A stretch of DNA of 60,703 nucleotides, taken from contig JANQPR010000224.1 in NCBI GenBank assembly GCA_028285385.1, positions 1 to 60,703 on the forward strand, in the 5' to 3' direction. The DNA is from Phycisphaera sp. (lineage in GTDB: Bacteria > Planctomycetota > Phycisphaerae > Phycisphaerales > Phycisphaeraceae). The position numbers were made by a program, and so were the translations under genes. Positions 8,871 to 17,515 of the stretch are shown in pieces (positions within the stretch are counted from its first letter, which is position 1; the number at the start of each line of letters is the position of its first letter). The notes beneath the pieces were generated by a model that saw only the letters and a program-made list of their open reading frames with translations, ran no database searches and was not told the origin of the DNA.

Positions 8871-10877
8871 TCAGGGGGTCGACTTCGCCATCCGGTCGGT
8901 GGCGTCGGCGTCGGCGAGTCGGGCGTGCCGGTCGGCGTCGCGTGGCCGGCCGGCGCGGCGGTAGGCGTCGGCGAGGGCCCGGTGGGCCTCGGCAAACCCG
9001 GAGCTCTGGGCGACGGCCAACTCGAGCGCCTGGATCGCCCGGTCGAGGTCGCCCCGCGCGGCGAGGGCCATGCCGACGTGCAGGTGCCCCCGGGGGAAGT
9101 GGTGCACCAGCCCGACCGCGCCGAGCGCGTGGTCGAGCGCCGCGTTGGGCTCGCCCTGCGCGAGACAGGTCTCGGCCAGCCCGTCGAGCGCGACCGCGGC
9201 GTCGGGGTCGAGTTGGAGCGCGCGCTCGAACGCCCGGCGAGCGTCGTCGTGCCGCCCGGCGCGGAGGTAGACGGTGCCGAGCCGAGTGTGCAGCCCGGGC
9301 AGTTCCGGGGCGGCGGCTTCGACGGCCTCGAAGTGCTCTTGGGCCGCGTCGTGGTCGTGCCGCGCCAGCGCGATCGCGCCGCGCAGCATGCGGGCGCGCA
9401 GGGGCGCGTCCTGCCTGGCGGCGAGCTCGGCGGCGACCGCGTCGGCGACGTCGGCGGAGCCGTTGGCCAAGTGGCACAACGCCGCGGTCAGGCGGACGCG
9501 GGCTTGCTCCCGCCAACGCGGCGGCAGCGTTTCGAGCGCGGCGAGCGCCTCGGCGTGCCGGTTGACCGACATCAGTACGGTGCACAAGTTCAGGGCGTTG
9601 ACCGCTTCCGTGTCTTCGATGGTCTTGGTCGTGTCGGCGTCGGGCGCTTCGATGTAACCGAGGTCGATGAGTTGTTGGAGCGCCTCGGCTTCGGCGGCGG
9701 GGTCTTCAAGCTGGTCTTCGCCGTGCAGGCCGGCGTCGCCCTCGACGTGCTCCCAGGAGACGATGCGGTCGGCGGGGATCGTGCGGTCGAACGCTTCGAC
9801 CCACGGCCGGCCGGCCATGTCCATCCCGACGGGCAGACCCAACAGGCGCAGCACGGTCGGCGTCACGTCCAGCAGGCTGGCGCCGAACAGCTGTTCGTCG
9901 GCGCGGAACCCTGGACCGGCCCCACAGACCACACCGAACGGCCGGTGCCAGTCCGTCGGCCCGGCGGCCTCCGGGTCGGGGCGACGGTGGTCGCTGTAGT
10001 ACCCGTGGTCGCTGAGCAGGATGACCGTGGTGTCGTCGCCCGCGAGATCGAGCAGCGTCCCGAGCATCATGTCGTGGAACCGGTAGATGCCGACCATCGC
10101 GTGCCGGTACGCCTCGAAGTCTTGCTCGCTGACCTGCGCCATCCGCGGCGGGTGGAACTCCATGAACTCGTGGCCGAATCGGTCGATGCCTTCGTAGTAG
10201 ACGGCGGTCAGGTCCCAGTCGTCCCGCGTGAGCAGCCGAGTGGTGATCGCGTGGATCGACGCCGTCTGCGCCATCATCGCGCGGAACTTGCGGAGCCGGT
10301 CGTCCTGCTTCTCCATCAGCCGCTCGGCGTCGGGCAGGAACGGGAGCACCGCGGTCGCATCGATCTCGGCGGGGTGCACGCGCAACGCGGCCAACTCTTT
10401 CGAAAGTTCGGGCGGGTGTACGGCACCCGATGGCACCGGCCAAGGTTGGTCCGGCGGGGCGACGGGCGCCTCGAACTGGTTCGACACCATGACGCCGTCG
10501 ATCGGCTCGGCCGGGTAGGTGGCGTACCAGCCGACAACCTGCGAGCGCCGGCCCGACTGCGAGAGGATGTTCCAGAGCGCCTTGCCGCGGCGGGACCGGC
10601 TGGAGACCGGGCGGATGCCGGAGCGGTCGGGGCGCGGCTCGGTGAAGCCCAGCACGCCGTGGCGGTCCGCCGTCTTGCCGGTGGCGACCGACGTCCAGAG
10701 CATCGGCGAGAGCACGGGCTGGAGCGTGGCGATGTTGCCCCAGACGCCGCGGCGCATCATGCGTTGGAGGGCCGGCATGTGGCCCGCGTCCATCAGCGGG
10801 CGGATCATCTGCCAGTCCGCGGCGTCCCAGCCGATGAGTAGCACGCGCTGGGCGAGGCGGTCGGTCATGTCGGGCAC
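8871..10877 (-). CDS. Alkaline phosphatase superfamily protein (type I phosphodiesterase-like) with C-terminal TPRs
   Basis: A 668-residue protein. Residues about 10-390 match the type I phosphodiesterase/nucleotide pyrophosphatase branch of the alkaline-phosphatase superfamily. The first metal-binding Asp lies in [11 protein letters not shown], the Ser/Thr nucleophile region is [13 protein letters not shown], and later metal ligands lie in [12 protein letters not shown]. Residues about 420-650 are tetratricopeptide repeats (for example [20 protein letters not shown]). The first Met at 10877 or a second Met three codons in (10868) are both possible. There is no signal peptide, so it may act in the cytoplasm. 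Family members hydrolyse phosphodiesters or pyrophosphates, and the TPRs suggest a protein partner. Neighbouring genes do not indicate the substrate. Confidence 0.88.
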   Translation of the reverse strand: MPDMTDRLAQRVLLIGWDAADWQMIRPLMDAGHMPALQRMMRRGVWGNIATLQPVLSPMLWTSVATGKTADRHGVLGFTEPRPDRSGIRPVSSRSRRGKALWNILSQSGRRSQVVGWYATYPAEPIDGVMVSNQFEAPVAPPDQPWPVPSGAVHPPELSKELAALRVHPAEIDATAVLPFLPDAERLMEKQDDRLRKFRAMMAQTASIHAITTRLLTRDDWDLTAVYYEGIDRFGHEFMEFHPPRMAQVSEQDFEAYRHAMVGIYRFHDMMLGTLLDLAGDDTTVILLSDHGYYSDHRRPDPEAAGPTDWHRPFGVVCGAGPGFRADEQLFGASLLDVTPTVLRLLGLPVGMDMAGRPWVEAFDRTIPADRIVSWEHVEGDAGLHGEDQLEDPAAEAEALQQLIDLGYIEAPDADTTKTIEDTEAVNALNLCTVLMSVNRHAEALAALETLPPRWREQARVRLTAALCHLANGSADVADAVAAELAARQDAPLRARMLRGAIALARHDHDAAQEHFEAVEAAAPELPGLHTRLGTVYLRAGRHDDARRAFERALQLDPDAAVALDGLAETCLAQGEPNAALDHALGAVGLVHHFPRGHLHVGMALAARGDLDRAIQALELAVAQSSGFAEAHRALADAYRRAGRPRDADRHARLADADATDRMAKSTP

Positions 10878-10901
10878 AACAACGCGGCCAGCGGGGGCGA
10901 C

Positions 10902-11534
10902 TCAGTCGGCGTCGGCGGTTCGACGGTTCCGCAGCCGAGTCAGGCCGAGTGCGCCAGCGGCGAGGAGCGCCAGCGACGAGGGCTCGGGGGTCTCGCCGGC
11001 CTCGAGGCCAACGCCGGGCTCGTCTTCGTATGCCCAGTCGTTGATCACGAACGTGCCCGCGGCGTTGTCGATCGTCACCCGCACCCAGCCGAAGTGGCTG
11101 ACGTTGTTGATCGGGAACTCCAGCCCGATGAACGCGCCGTTGGCGTTGTCGAACTGCGAGTCGGGGTTGTTGGCGTAGCCCAGCGAGACCGCGAACGGCC
11201 CGCCGGCGGTGGCGGCGGCGTCGATCGTCGTGCCGGCCGCGAGCGCGGTGGCGTAGCTCAAACCCGTCGTGAAGCCGACGACCTTCCCGGGGAAGTAGTT
11301 GACGGTCGCGCCCTGATAGTTGCCGCCGAAGACGTAGTTCTTCAGCAGGATGTCGTTGCTGGCGTCGCCGTCGAGGTTCAAGTTGGTGGCGGTGAACTGT
11401 GGGATGTCCAGGTTCTGGACGCCGGAGTACTGCACGGCCCCGTGGGCGGCGCCCGCGGCGGTAGCGGCGGCGCCGGCGGCGAGGGAGTAGGTCGCGAGGC
11501 GGGTCGGGTCGGTCTTGGGGCTTGGGTTCGGCAT
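10902..11534 (-). CDS. PEP-CTERM domain protein, paralogue of the next gene
   Basis: A 210-residue exported protein. The start at 11534 has GGAG seven bases upstream and yields the N-terminus RLATYSLAAGAAATAAGAAH, a signal region typical of planctomycete surface proteins. The middle is a beta-rich domain of unknown function containing NLNLDGDASNDILLKNYVF. The end has TPEPSSLALLAAGALGL followed by an Arg-rich tail (RLRNRR), a PEP-CTERM exosortase-type signal. No exosortase gene is visible here. It aligns over its length with the 11590-12471 product but lacks that protein's dockerin-like insert. The two genes are in tandem 55 bases apart, which suggests duplication followed by loss or gain of the insert. 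Confidence 0.8.
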   Translation of the reverse strand: MPNPSPKTDPTRLATYSLAAGAAATAAGAAHGAVQYSGVQNLDIPQFTATNLNLDGDASNDILLKNYVFGGNYQGATVNYFPGKVVGFTTGLSYATALAAGTTIDAAATAGGPFAVSLGYANNPDSQFDNANGAFIGLEFPINNVSHFGWVRVTIDNAAGTFVINDWAYEDEPGVGLEAGETPEPSSLALLAAGALGLTRLRNRRTADAD

Positions 11535-11589
11535 CGGGGTCTCCAATCCTCCGGGGGTGTTCAAGCAGGTCAACAACGCGCCGCGGCGC

Positions 11590-12471
11590 TCAGGGCTGGT
11601 GCAACATGAGCCGGCGACGCCGACGCAACGCCAGCAGACCCCCCGCGCCCGCGGCGAGGAAGCCGAGGCTGCCGGGTTCGGGCACGGCGGCACCCGCGAA
11701 ACTTGGCGCGGCGGCGGTGCTGCCCCAAAGCTGCAGCACGCCGTCCAACTCGCCCTGGTCGATCACGCCGTCGGGCAGGTCGTTCGTCCAGCCGTCGGGC
11801 ACGCCGTCGGCGTCGGTGTCGCTGCCCCAGTTCTGCAGCACGAGGTCGAGGTCGCCCTGCTCGACTTGGCCCGAGTTGTTGTAGTCGCCGAGCAGGCCGA
11901 GGGCGGGTTCTTGACCGGCGACAATGCCGTTGGGGTCGTCGGAGGCGAACGAGTCGTTCAGGAACACGGCCCCCGTGGCGTTGTCCACGCTCAAGCGGAC
12001 CCAGGCGTAGAACAACGTCTCGCCGGCGGGGAAGCTCAGCCCCAGGAACCCCTCGGTGACGCTGTTCCACTGCGCGTTGGGGTTCGCGGTTCCGTAGGCC
12101 ATCGACGTGTCGAACCCGGGCCCGACGGTGGTGGCGTTGATCGGATCGCCGGCGGCCAAAGCCGAGGCGTAGTTGGTGTTGTTCGCGGCGAAGCCGACGA
12201 CTTGCCCCGGGGCGTAGAGGACTTGGGCGCCCTGGTAGTTCCCGCCGAAGAAGACGTAGTTCTCCAGGACCAGGTCGTTCTGACCGTCGAGGTTGAGGTC
12301 GAGCGGCTGGCTGGTGAACTGGGGGATCTCGAAGTCGAAGTTGAGCGAAACCTCTTCGCCCGAGGCGGCCCCGACCGAGGCTGCCGCGGCGGCCGAATAC
12401 CCCACGAGGCGCACCGGGGCCGGCGGGGACATATCGGCCCGAGTCAACGAATCACCGCGTTTGAACTGCAC
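11590..12471 (-). CDS. PEP-CTERM protein with dockerin-like module
   Basis: A 293-residue exported protein. It is read from a GTG at 12471 because AAGGAG lies eight bases upstream; an internal ATG at codon 14 is the alternative. The signal region is VRLVGYSAAAAASVGAAS. The central domain (about residues 45-190) shares motifs with the preceding paralogue: IPQFTSQPLDLNLDGQNDLV and YAWVRLSVDNATG. Unlike that paralogue it then carries two dockerin-like calcium loops, LLGDYNNSGQVEQGDLDLVL and, after a short linker, VIDQGELDGVLQLWG. It ends in VPEPGSLGFLAAGAGG plus RRRRR, a PEP-CTERM-type sorting tail. Dockerin-like modules bind calcium and may dock to cohesin-like partners, but none is visible here. 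Function is unknown. Confidence 0.82.
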   Translation of the reverse strand: MQFKRGDSLTRADMSPPAPVRLVGYSAAAAASVGAASGEEVSLNFDFEIPQFTSQPLDLNLDGQNDLVLENYVFFGGNYQGAQVLYAPGQVVGFAANNTNYASALAAGDPINATTVGPGFDTSMAYGTANPNAQWNSVTEGFLGLSFPAGETLFYAWVRLSVDNATGAVFLNDSFASDDPNGIVAGQEPALGLLGDYNNSGQVEQGDLDLVLQNWGSDTDADGVPDGWTNDLPDGVIDQGELDGVLQLWGSTAAAPSFAGAAVPEPGSLGFLAAGAGGLLALRRRRRLMLHQP

Positions 12472-12646
12472 CTTTTCTGCTCCTTCGGCGGGGCGTGCAC
12501 CCCGTCAGGCCGCGAACAGTGTCGTTCGGGCGGCTCGTCGTGTCAACGATTAAACGAGCCAGTCGCGCCCGATCCGAGACAGAATCCGGCAGCGTTGGGG
12601 TATCATTTTCCGGCCGGAAGCCGGCGGTGGGAAGGTAGAGAACCGT

Positions 12647-14014
12647 ATGCGGAGTTTTAGACAGCGGCAAGCCCTCGCGGCGGCGATCAGCACCCTCGCC
12701 TCCATACCCACCGTCTGGGCCGGCCTGGCCGGAGCGGTTACGATTGCGTTCGACTACTCGTTGGACACCAACAAGTTCTTCCTGAACAACGCGACGGCTC
12801 GAGAGACACTCGAACGCGCCGGCGCGTTCTACAGCAACGTCCTGACCGACACTCTCGATCCGATCACTCCCTCGGGCGGGAACAGCTGGGACCAGCGGTT
12901 CACGCATCCGACCACCGGGCAACAGCCGTTCCACCCGGTGTTCAACCCGCCAGGCTTCCGGTTGTTCGACCGCGACGTCCCCGCCGACACGCTGGTGGTC
13001 TACGTCGGGGCCCGCGACCTAGGGGTCGGCGTGCTGGCCTCCGCGACGTTCGGCACGTCCGGGGCCACCGGAGACCCGGCGTGGCTGGACACCGTCGCGC
13101 GGCGTAGCCAGCCGGGGACGGCCAGCGGACCCGCCGCCAACGAGGTCGCGACCTGGGGCGGGTCGATGACGTTCGACCTGGACACCAACTGGAACGACGA
13201 CTGGCGACGGTTCCCGCTGGCCGGCGAGAACGACCTGTACTCCGTTGCGTTGCACGAGCTCGCCCACGTGCTGGGGCTCGGCACCGCCGACGCGTGGTAC
13301 GCCGCGATCAATGGCGGCGTCTTCACGGGGCCCGCCTCGGCGGCCGCGAACGGCGGCGCCGAGCCCGGTGTCACGCCCGGCGGCGGGCACTGGCTCGACG
13401 GAACCACCAGCCGGATCTACCTGACCCCGAGCGCGCAGGAGACCGCCCTCGACCCGGACATCCTCTTGGGTGCCCGCAAGCTCCCGACCGATCTGGACCT
13501 GGCGGGCCTCGACGACATCGGCTGGGACCTGGCGCCGCCCGTGGCCGGCGACTACGACTACGACGGCACGCTCGACGGAGACGACCTCGACGAACTCTTC
13601 GCCAACCTCGGCGGGGCCGGCGCGTACAACCGGGCCCGTTTCAACCTTGTCGACGACGCGGTGATCGATCAACAAGACGCCGACGCCTGGCTCGCCGACC
13701 TCGCGGGCACGGTGCGCGGCGACACCGACCTCGACGGCGACACCGACCTCCTCGACGCCATCCGGCTCATCCTGGCCTACACGGGCGTGAACGGCGCGGC
13801 CGACCGACCGCGTTGGGCCGACGGCAACACCGACGGCGACTTCGACATCGACCTCACCGACGCCGCGGCCCTCCGCCGCGCTTTCTCGGGCCCAACCCCA
13901 CCCCCCGCGGTGCCCGAGCCCACGGCAATCGGGCTGCTCGTTCCTGTCATGGCGGCATGGCGAGCCCGCCCGATACGCACGGGGAGTCAATCGCGCGATG
14001 AGAAACAGGCTTGA
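12647..14014 (+). CDS. Exported zinc metalloprotease-like protein with dockerin-like repeats and PEP tail
   Basis: A 455-residue exported protein divergent from the PEP-CTERM gene at 12471. Residues 1-30 are a signal peptide. The core contains VALHELAHVLGLG (His203, Glu204, His207), the zinc-binding HExxH helix of matrixin/metzincin-like peptidases. The third ligand position of the HExxHxxGxxH pattern is Thr, so another residue (perhaps the His in GGGHWLDG) would have to complete the site. Residues about 310-420 hold EF-hand/dockerin-like loops (GDYDYDGTLDGDDLDELF, DTDLDGDTDLLDAIRLIL, DGNTDGDFDIDLTDAAALR). The end (AVPEPTAIGLLVPVMAAW, then basic residues) resembles a PEP-CTERM signal but lacks a compact Arg cluster. 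Peptidase activity is inferred from the motif only. Confidence 0.78.
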   Translation: MRSFRQRQALAAAISTLASIPTVWAGLAGAVTIAFDYSLDTNKFFLNNATARETLERAGAFYSNVLTDTLDPITPSGGNSWDQRFTHPTTGQQPFHPVFNPPGFRLFDRDVPADTLVVYVGARDLGVGVLASATFGTSGATGDPAWLDTVARRSQPGTASGPAANEVATWGGSMTFDLDTNWNDDWRRFPLAGENDLYSVALHELAHVLGLGTADAWYAAINGGVFTGPASAAANGGAEPGVTPGGGHWLDGTTSRIYLTPSAQETALDPDILLGARKLPTDLDLAGLDDIGWDLAPPVAGDYDYDGTLDGDDLDELFANLGGAGAYNRARFNLVDDAVIDQQDADAWLADLAGTVRGDTDLDGDTDLLDAIRLILAYTGVNGAADRPRWADGNTDGDFDIDLTDAAALRRAFSGPTPPPAVPEPTAIGLLVPVMAAWRARPIRTGSQSRDEKQA

Positions 14015-14166
14015 GCGAGGTAGAACGCCCCGGCGGCACCCGTTAACACCGATCTGGTGTCACGCTACTTCTCACACGCCAGCCAATGCCCGTACCACGA
14101 CTGGTTAACGCGTGGTGCCACGCCACACCGGTCGTCGCGAGCAAAGCGCCGAGTACCCGCGACGAT

Positions 14167-15663
14167 TCACGAACTCATAAGGAAAGCGTCGACGTCGCGC
14201 GCCGCGCGCCGGCCTTCGGCGATGGCGTGCACCACCAGAGACGGGCCGCGTCTCACATCACCGGCGATGAACAACCCGGGCTTGGGGTTCGCTAACGCGA
14301 GGTCCGCTGGGGTCAGGCGTAACGCGTGGACCAGCCCGGGGCTGTCGTGGTGCTCAAACCCAATCGCCAGCACACACAGGTCGCAGGGCAACGCCTCCTG
14401 CGCACCGCCGTATGGGAGCGAAGATGAATCGGAATCGCTGAAGACGATCGCTTCGACCCCCAACGCCTCTACCCGCTCACCCGTCGAGTCAGAGAGGAAG
14501 GCGCGCGGCCGGACGCCGAAGTTTCGCGGGTCGTTGCCGTGCCGCGCCAGGCCTTCTTGGTGGGCGTAATCGAGTGTGTAGGTTGCGGGCGGCCCGGGCC
14601 ACGGGTGGTCGGCGTCACGCACGTCGGGAGGTTGTGGCCGGCGGGTGATGTTGACGACGCTGCGGGCACCCTGCCTCAGCGCGGTGGCGACGCAATCGGC
14701 GCCCGTGTCGCCGCCGCCAATCACGACGACGTGCTTCCCGCGGGCCTCGAGCGAGGCGGGGATCGAACGGTGTTGCTGACGCTGACGGGCCGCCGCTTCC
14801 AAGTACGGCATCGCAAGGGTAACGCCAGCCAACTCACGCCCGGGCAGGTCGAGGTCGCGACCCGACAACGCGCCGATCGCCAGCACCACCGCGTCGTAGT
14901 CGGCCCACAACTCGGACACCGACACGTCGCGCCCGACGTCGACACTGCTGCGGAACATGACGCCCGCCTCGCGCATCAAGTCGAGCCGGCGGCGCACGAC
15001 GCCTTTGCCGAGTTTCATGCTTGGGATGCCGTACGTGAGCAACCCGCCCGGCGCGTCGGCGCGCTCGAGCACGGTCACGGTGTGGCCGGCGGCGTTGAGT
15101 TCGTCCGCCGCCGCCAAGCCCGCCGGGCCGGACCCGATCACCGCGACGCGCCGACCACTGCGATGCGCCGGGACCCTCGGCCGCACCCAACCCTCGTCGA
15201 ACGCTCGATCGATGATCGCCCGTTCGATCGCCTTGATTCCCACCGGCCGGTCGTTGATCCCAACGATACAGGCGTCCTGACACGGTGCCGGGCAGACCCG
15301 AGACGTGAACTCAGGGAAGTTGTTCGTGAGCGCGAGCCGGCCGTACGCGTCCCGCCAACGACCGGTCTCAACAAGCCGGTTCCAGTCCGGGATCTGGTTG
15401 GAAATCGGACAGCCGGCGACGCGGTTGTCGTTGGCGACGTAGCCGCCCTCGGGCATGCAGAACGCGGCGCCGCAGTTCATGCAGCGCGACGCCTCACGCT
15501 GAGCCGCCGATGCGTCCGGTCGCTGATACACCTCGTAGAAGTCATTGAGCCGGACAGCCGGGTCACGCATCGGCATCGCGGTCACCGCGTCGTTCGTGTC
15601 GCTCGCGACGCTGTCGGCCGTCACGCCCGGGATGTTCGGCTCGGCGAGTGGGCTAATAGTCAT
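14167..15663 (-). CDS. gltD: Glutamate synthase small (beta) subunit
   Basis: NADPH-dependent electron-input subunit of glutamate synthase, 498 residues, the usual length. It carries electrons from NADPH through FAD and 4Fe-4S centres to the large subunit, which is not in this window. The N-terminal adrenodoxin-type cysteine region is visible (CMNCGAAFC, GCPISNQIPDWN, CPAPCQDAC). It is followed by an FAD-binding Rossmann motif (VAVIGSGPAGLAAADEL) and an NADPH motif (HVVVIGGGDTGADCV). The C-terminal FAD-binding strand is GLFIAGDVRRG. It is the third gene of a leftward unit behind nirA and the diflavin reductase, 27 bases after the latter, so it plausibly serves the last step of nitrate assimilation, ammonium capture. 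NadB/GltD-like paralogues acting in other reactions are a less likely alternative. Confidence 0.92.
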   Translation of the reverse strand: MTISPLAEPNIPGVTADSVASDTNDAVTAMPMRDPAVRLNDFYEVYQRPDASAAQREASRCMNCGAAFCMPEGGYVANDNRVAGCPISNQIPDWNRLVETGRWRDAYGRLALTNNFPEFTSRVCPAPCQDACIVGINDRPVGIKAIERAIIDRAFDEGWVRPRVPAHRSGRRVAVIGSGPAGLAAADELNAAGHTVTVLERADAPGGLLTYGIPSMKLGKGVVRRRLDLMREAGVMFRSSVDVGRDVSVSELWADYDAVVLAIGALSGRDLDLPGRELAGVTLAMPYLEAAARQRQQHRSIPASLEARGKHVVVIGGGDTGADCVATALRQGARSVVNITRRPQPPDVRDADHPWPGPPATYTLDYAHQEGLARHGNDPRNFGVRPRAFLSDSTGERVEALGVEAIVFSDSDSSSLPYGGAQEALPCDLCVLAIGFEHHDSPGLVHALRLTPADLALANPKPGLFIAGDVRRGPSLVVHAIAEGRRAARDVDAFLMSS

Positions 15664-15690
15664 CTCGTGAAACGCTTGATCGCTGCCCGC

Positions 15691-17493
15691 TCAGTACACG
15701 TCACGCTGGTACCGGTGTTCGGCTTTGAGCCGATCGACAAACGCTGCGGCGTCCGCCTCCGACATCCGGCCGTGTTCGGCGACGACCCGATGCAACGCCG
15801 CGTCGACGTCTTTGGCCATGCGCGACGCGTCGCCGCAGACGTACACCGCCGCGTCGCTTTCCAGCCAACGCCACAACTCGGCGCCTTGCTCGAGCATCCG
15901 GTCCTGGACGTAGACCTTCTCGGCCTGGTCGCGCGACCACGCGGCGTCGAACCGGTCGAGCGTCCCATCGGCCAGCCAGCTCTCGATCTGTTCGCGGTAC
16001 AGGAAGTCGTCGGCTTCGTGTTGATCGCCGAAGAATAGCCAGTTCCGACCCGGGTCTTCGCGCGTCGCGCGTTCTTCCAGGAACGCGCGGAACGGCGCGA
16101 TGCCCGTCCCAGGGCCGATCATGATGAGCGGCACGCCGTCCGCCGGCAGGTGAAAGTGAGCCGATCGCTGCAGGTAGACGCCCACCTTCGTGCCGCAGCC
16201 GCAACGGTCGGCTAAAAACGTAGAAGCGACGCCCTTGCGCGGCCTGCCGTTCGATGCGTACCGCACCGCGCCGACGGTCAGGTGCACCTCGCCGGGGTGG
16301 GCGTTCGGGCTCGACGCGATCGAGTACAGCCGGGGCGCCAACGGGCGCAGCGCCTCGACCAGTTGCTGGGGCTCCGGCTTGGCTTCGATCTGCTCGAGGA
16401 GGTCTACCGCGTGCGTGCCGTCGGGCACTTCATGCTCGATGCCGAGCAACTCGCACGTCTTGGCAGTCACCGTGCAGAGGTCCAACCGGTCCAGCAACGC
16501 GGCGCGCAGCGGCATCGGCTCGCCTTTGACCGAGACGACTTCCCGGCCGGTCAGACCCACGGCGTCGAGGGCCTGCTGGACCAGCCCTGTGCAGTTGGTC
16601 GGCAACAAGCCCAACGCGTCGCCGACCTCGTAGCCCAGACCCGAGCCAGCCAACGACAACTCGACGTGGATCACTTCCTTCGCGGAGTTCATGCCGCTCA
16701 GGTTGCGGACCTCGAGCGCCGTCGCGGGGAAGGGGTTGGCCTTGGTGAACTTCTCTGCAGGATCGACGTCGTCCGGTGCCGCGCCCGCCCCGCCGGCCTG
16801 ATTGTCCGCAGCACTAGCGAATGCCTCGCTCGCAAAAACCGCCTGCTTCCAGGCCGCGAAGTCGTCTTCGTAGTCCACGTCACACGCCACGAACTCCGCT
16901 ACACGACTGGCCCCGAGTTCCGCGAGGCGGGCGTCGAGGTCTCGGCCGGTCTTGTTGAAGTGCGTGTAAGACGAGTCGCCCATCCCGCACACAGCGAAGT
17001 CGAGTCCGGCCAGGGAGGGCGCGTCGTCGGTGTTCAACTGACTGCAGAACTTCGCCGCGTTGTCCGGCGGGTCGCCCTCGCCGAACGTGCTGCACACGAT
17101 CAACACCCGGCCGAGTCCGGAAAGCTCGGCCGGTGTGACCGCGTTGAGTTCGCTGACCTTGGGATCGAAGCCCGCGGCCCTGGCGGCCTTGCGGAGTTCT
17201 TTAGAAAGGGCTTCGCAGTTGCCCGACTGCGAGCCGTACAGGACCGTGACCGGGGGCGCGGGCGCTTGCAGTTCGGCGGAGCCGCCTTGGCTGTTGTGTG
17301 CAGCGCGGGCAAGCACCGTCAACCCGGTGAGCAGGCCGTTGAGCCATTGGCGCTGGCCTGCGTCAAACGGGGCATCATCCGGTACGACGGGGGCGACTGA
17401 CGATGGCGTGGTCAACGCGGCGAGCGCGGCATGCGCCCGGTCCGTGCCATTGGCGGGAGTAGCGGTGTCGGGTTGTTGCTGAGCGACAATCAT
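15691..17493 (-). CDS. CysJ-type NADPH diflavin reductase, likely electron donor to NirA
   Basis: A 600-residue NADPH:FAD:FMN reductase of the sulfite-reductase alpha/cytochrome P450 reductase type. A flavodoxin domain (about residues 80-220) begins VTVLYGSQSGNCEALSKEL and includes CSTFGEGDPPDNA and CGMGDSSYTHFN. The FAD module has RLYSIASSPNAHPGEVHLTV and GVASTFLADRC, and the NADPH module has MIGPGTGIAPFRAFLEER and YVCGDASRMAKDV. The C-terminus RYQRDVY is the CysJ-type ending. The ATG at 17493 is chosen; a TTG at 17526 would overlap the nirA stop. It lies 22 bases after nirA. No cysI is present, so nitrite rather than sulfite reduction is the likely use. That makes an NADPH-driven nitrite reductase, which is inference. 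Confidence 0.88.
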   Translation of the reverse strand: MIVAQQQPDTATPANGTDRAHAALAALTTPSSVAPVVPDDAPFDAGQRQWLNGLLTGLTVLARAAHNSQGGSAELQAPAPPVTVLYGSQSGNCEALSKELRKAARAAGFDPKVSELNAVTPAELSGLGRVLIVCSTFGEGDPPDNAAKFCSQLNTDDAPSLAGLDFAVCGMGDSSYTHFNKTGRDLDARLAELGASRVAEFVACDVDYEDDFAAWKQAVFASEAFASAADNQAGGAGAAPDDVDPAEKFTKANPFPATALEVRNLSGMNSAKEVIHVELSLAGSGLGYEVGDALGLLPTNCTGLVQQALDAVGLTGREVVSVKGEPMPLRAALLDRLDLCTVTAKTCELLGIEHEVPDGTHAVDLLEQIEAKPEPQQLVEALRPLAPRLYSIASSPNAHPGEVHLTVGAVRYASNGRPRKGVASTFLADRCGCGTKVGVYLQRSAHFHLPADGVPLIMIGPGTGIAPFRAFLEERATREDPGRNWLFFGDQHEADDFLYREQIESWLADGTLDRFDAAWSRDQAEKVYVQDRMLEQGAELWRWLESDAAVYVCGDASRMAKDVDAALHRVVAEHGRMSEADAAAFVDRLKAEHRYQRDVY

Positions 17494-17515
17494 GGGTGAG
17501 CAATGAACGGTTGAA

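Noticed and set aside
14110..14123. Palindrome GCGTGGTGCCACGC downstream of gltD as a terminator
   Set aside because: A 5-bp stem with no T-run on either strand; too weak to list as a feature.
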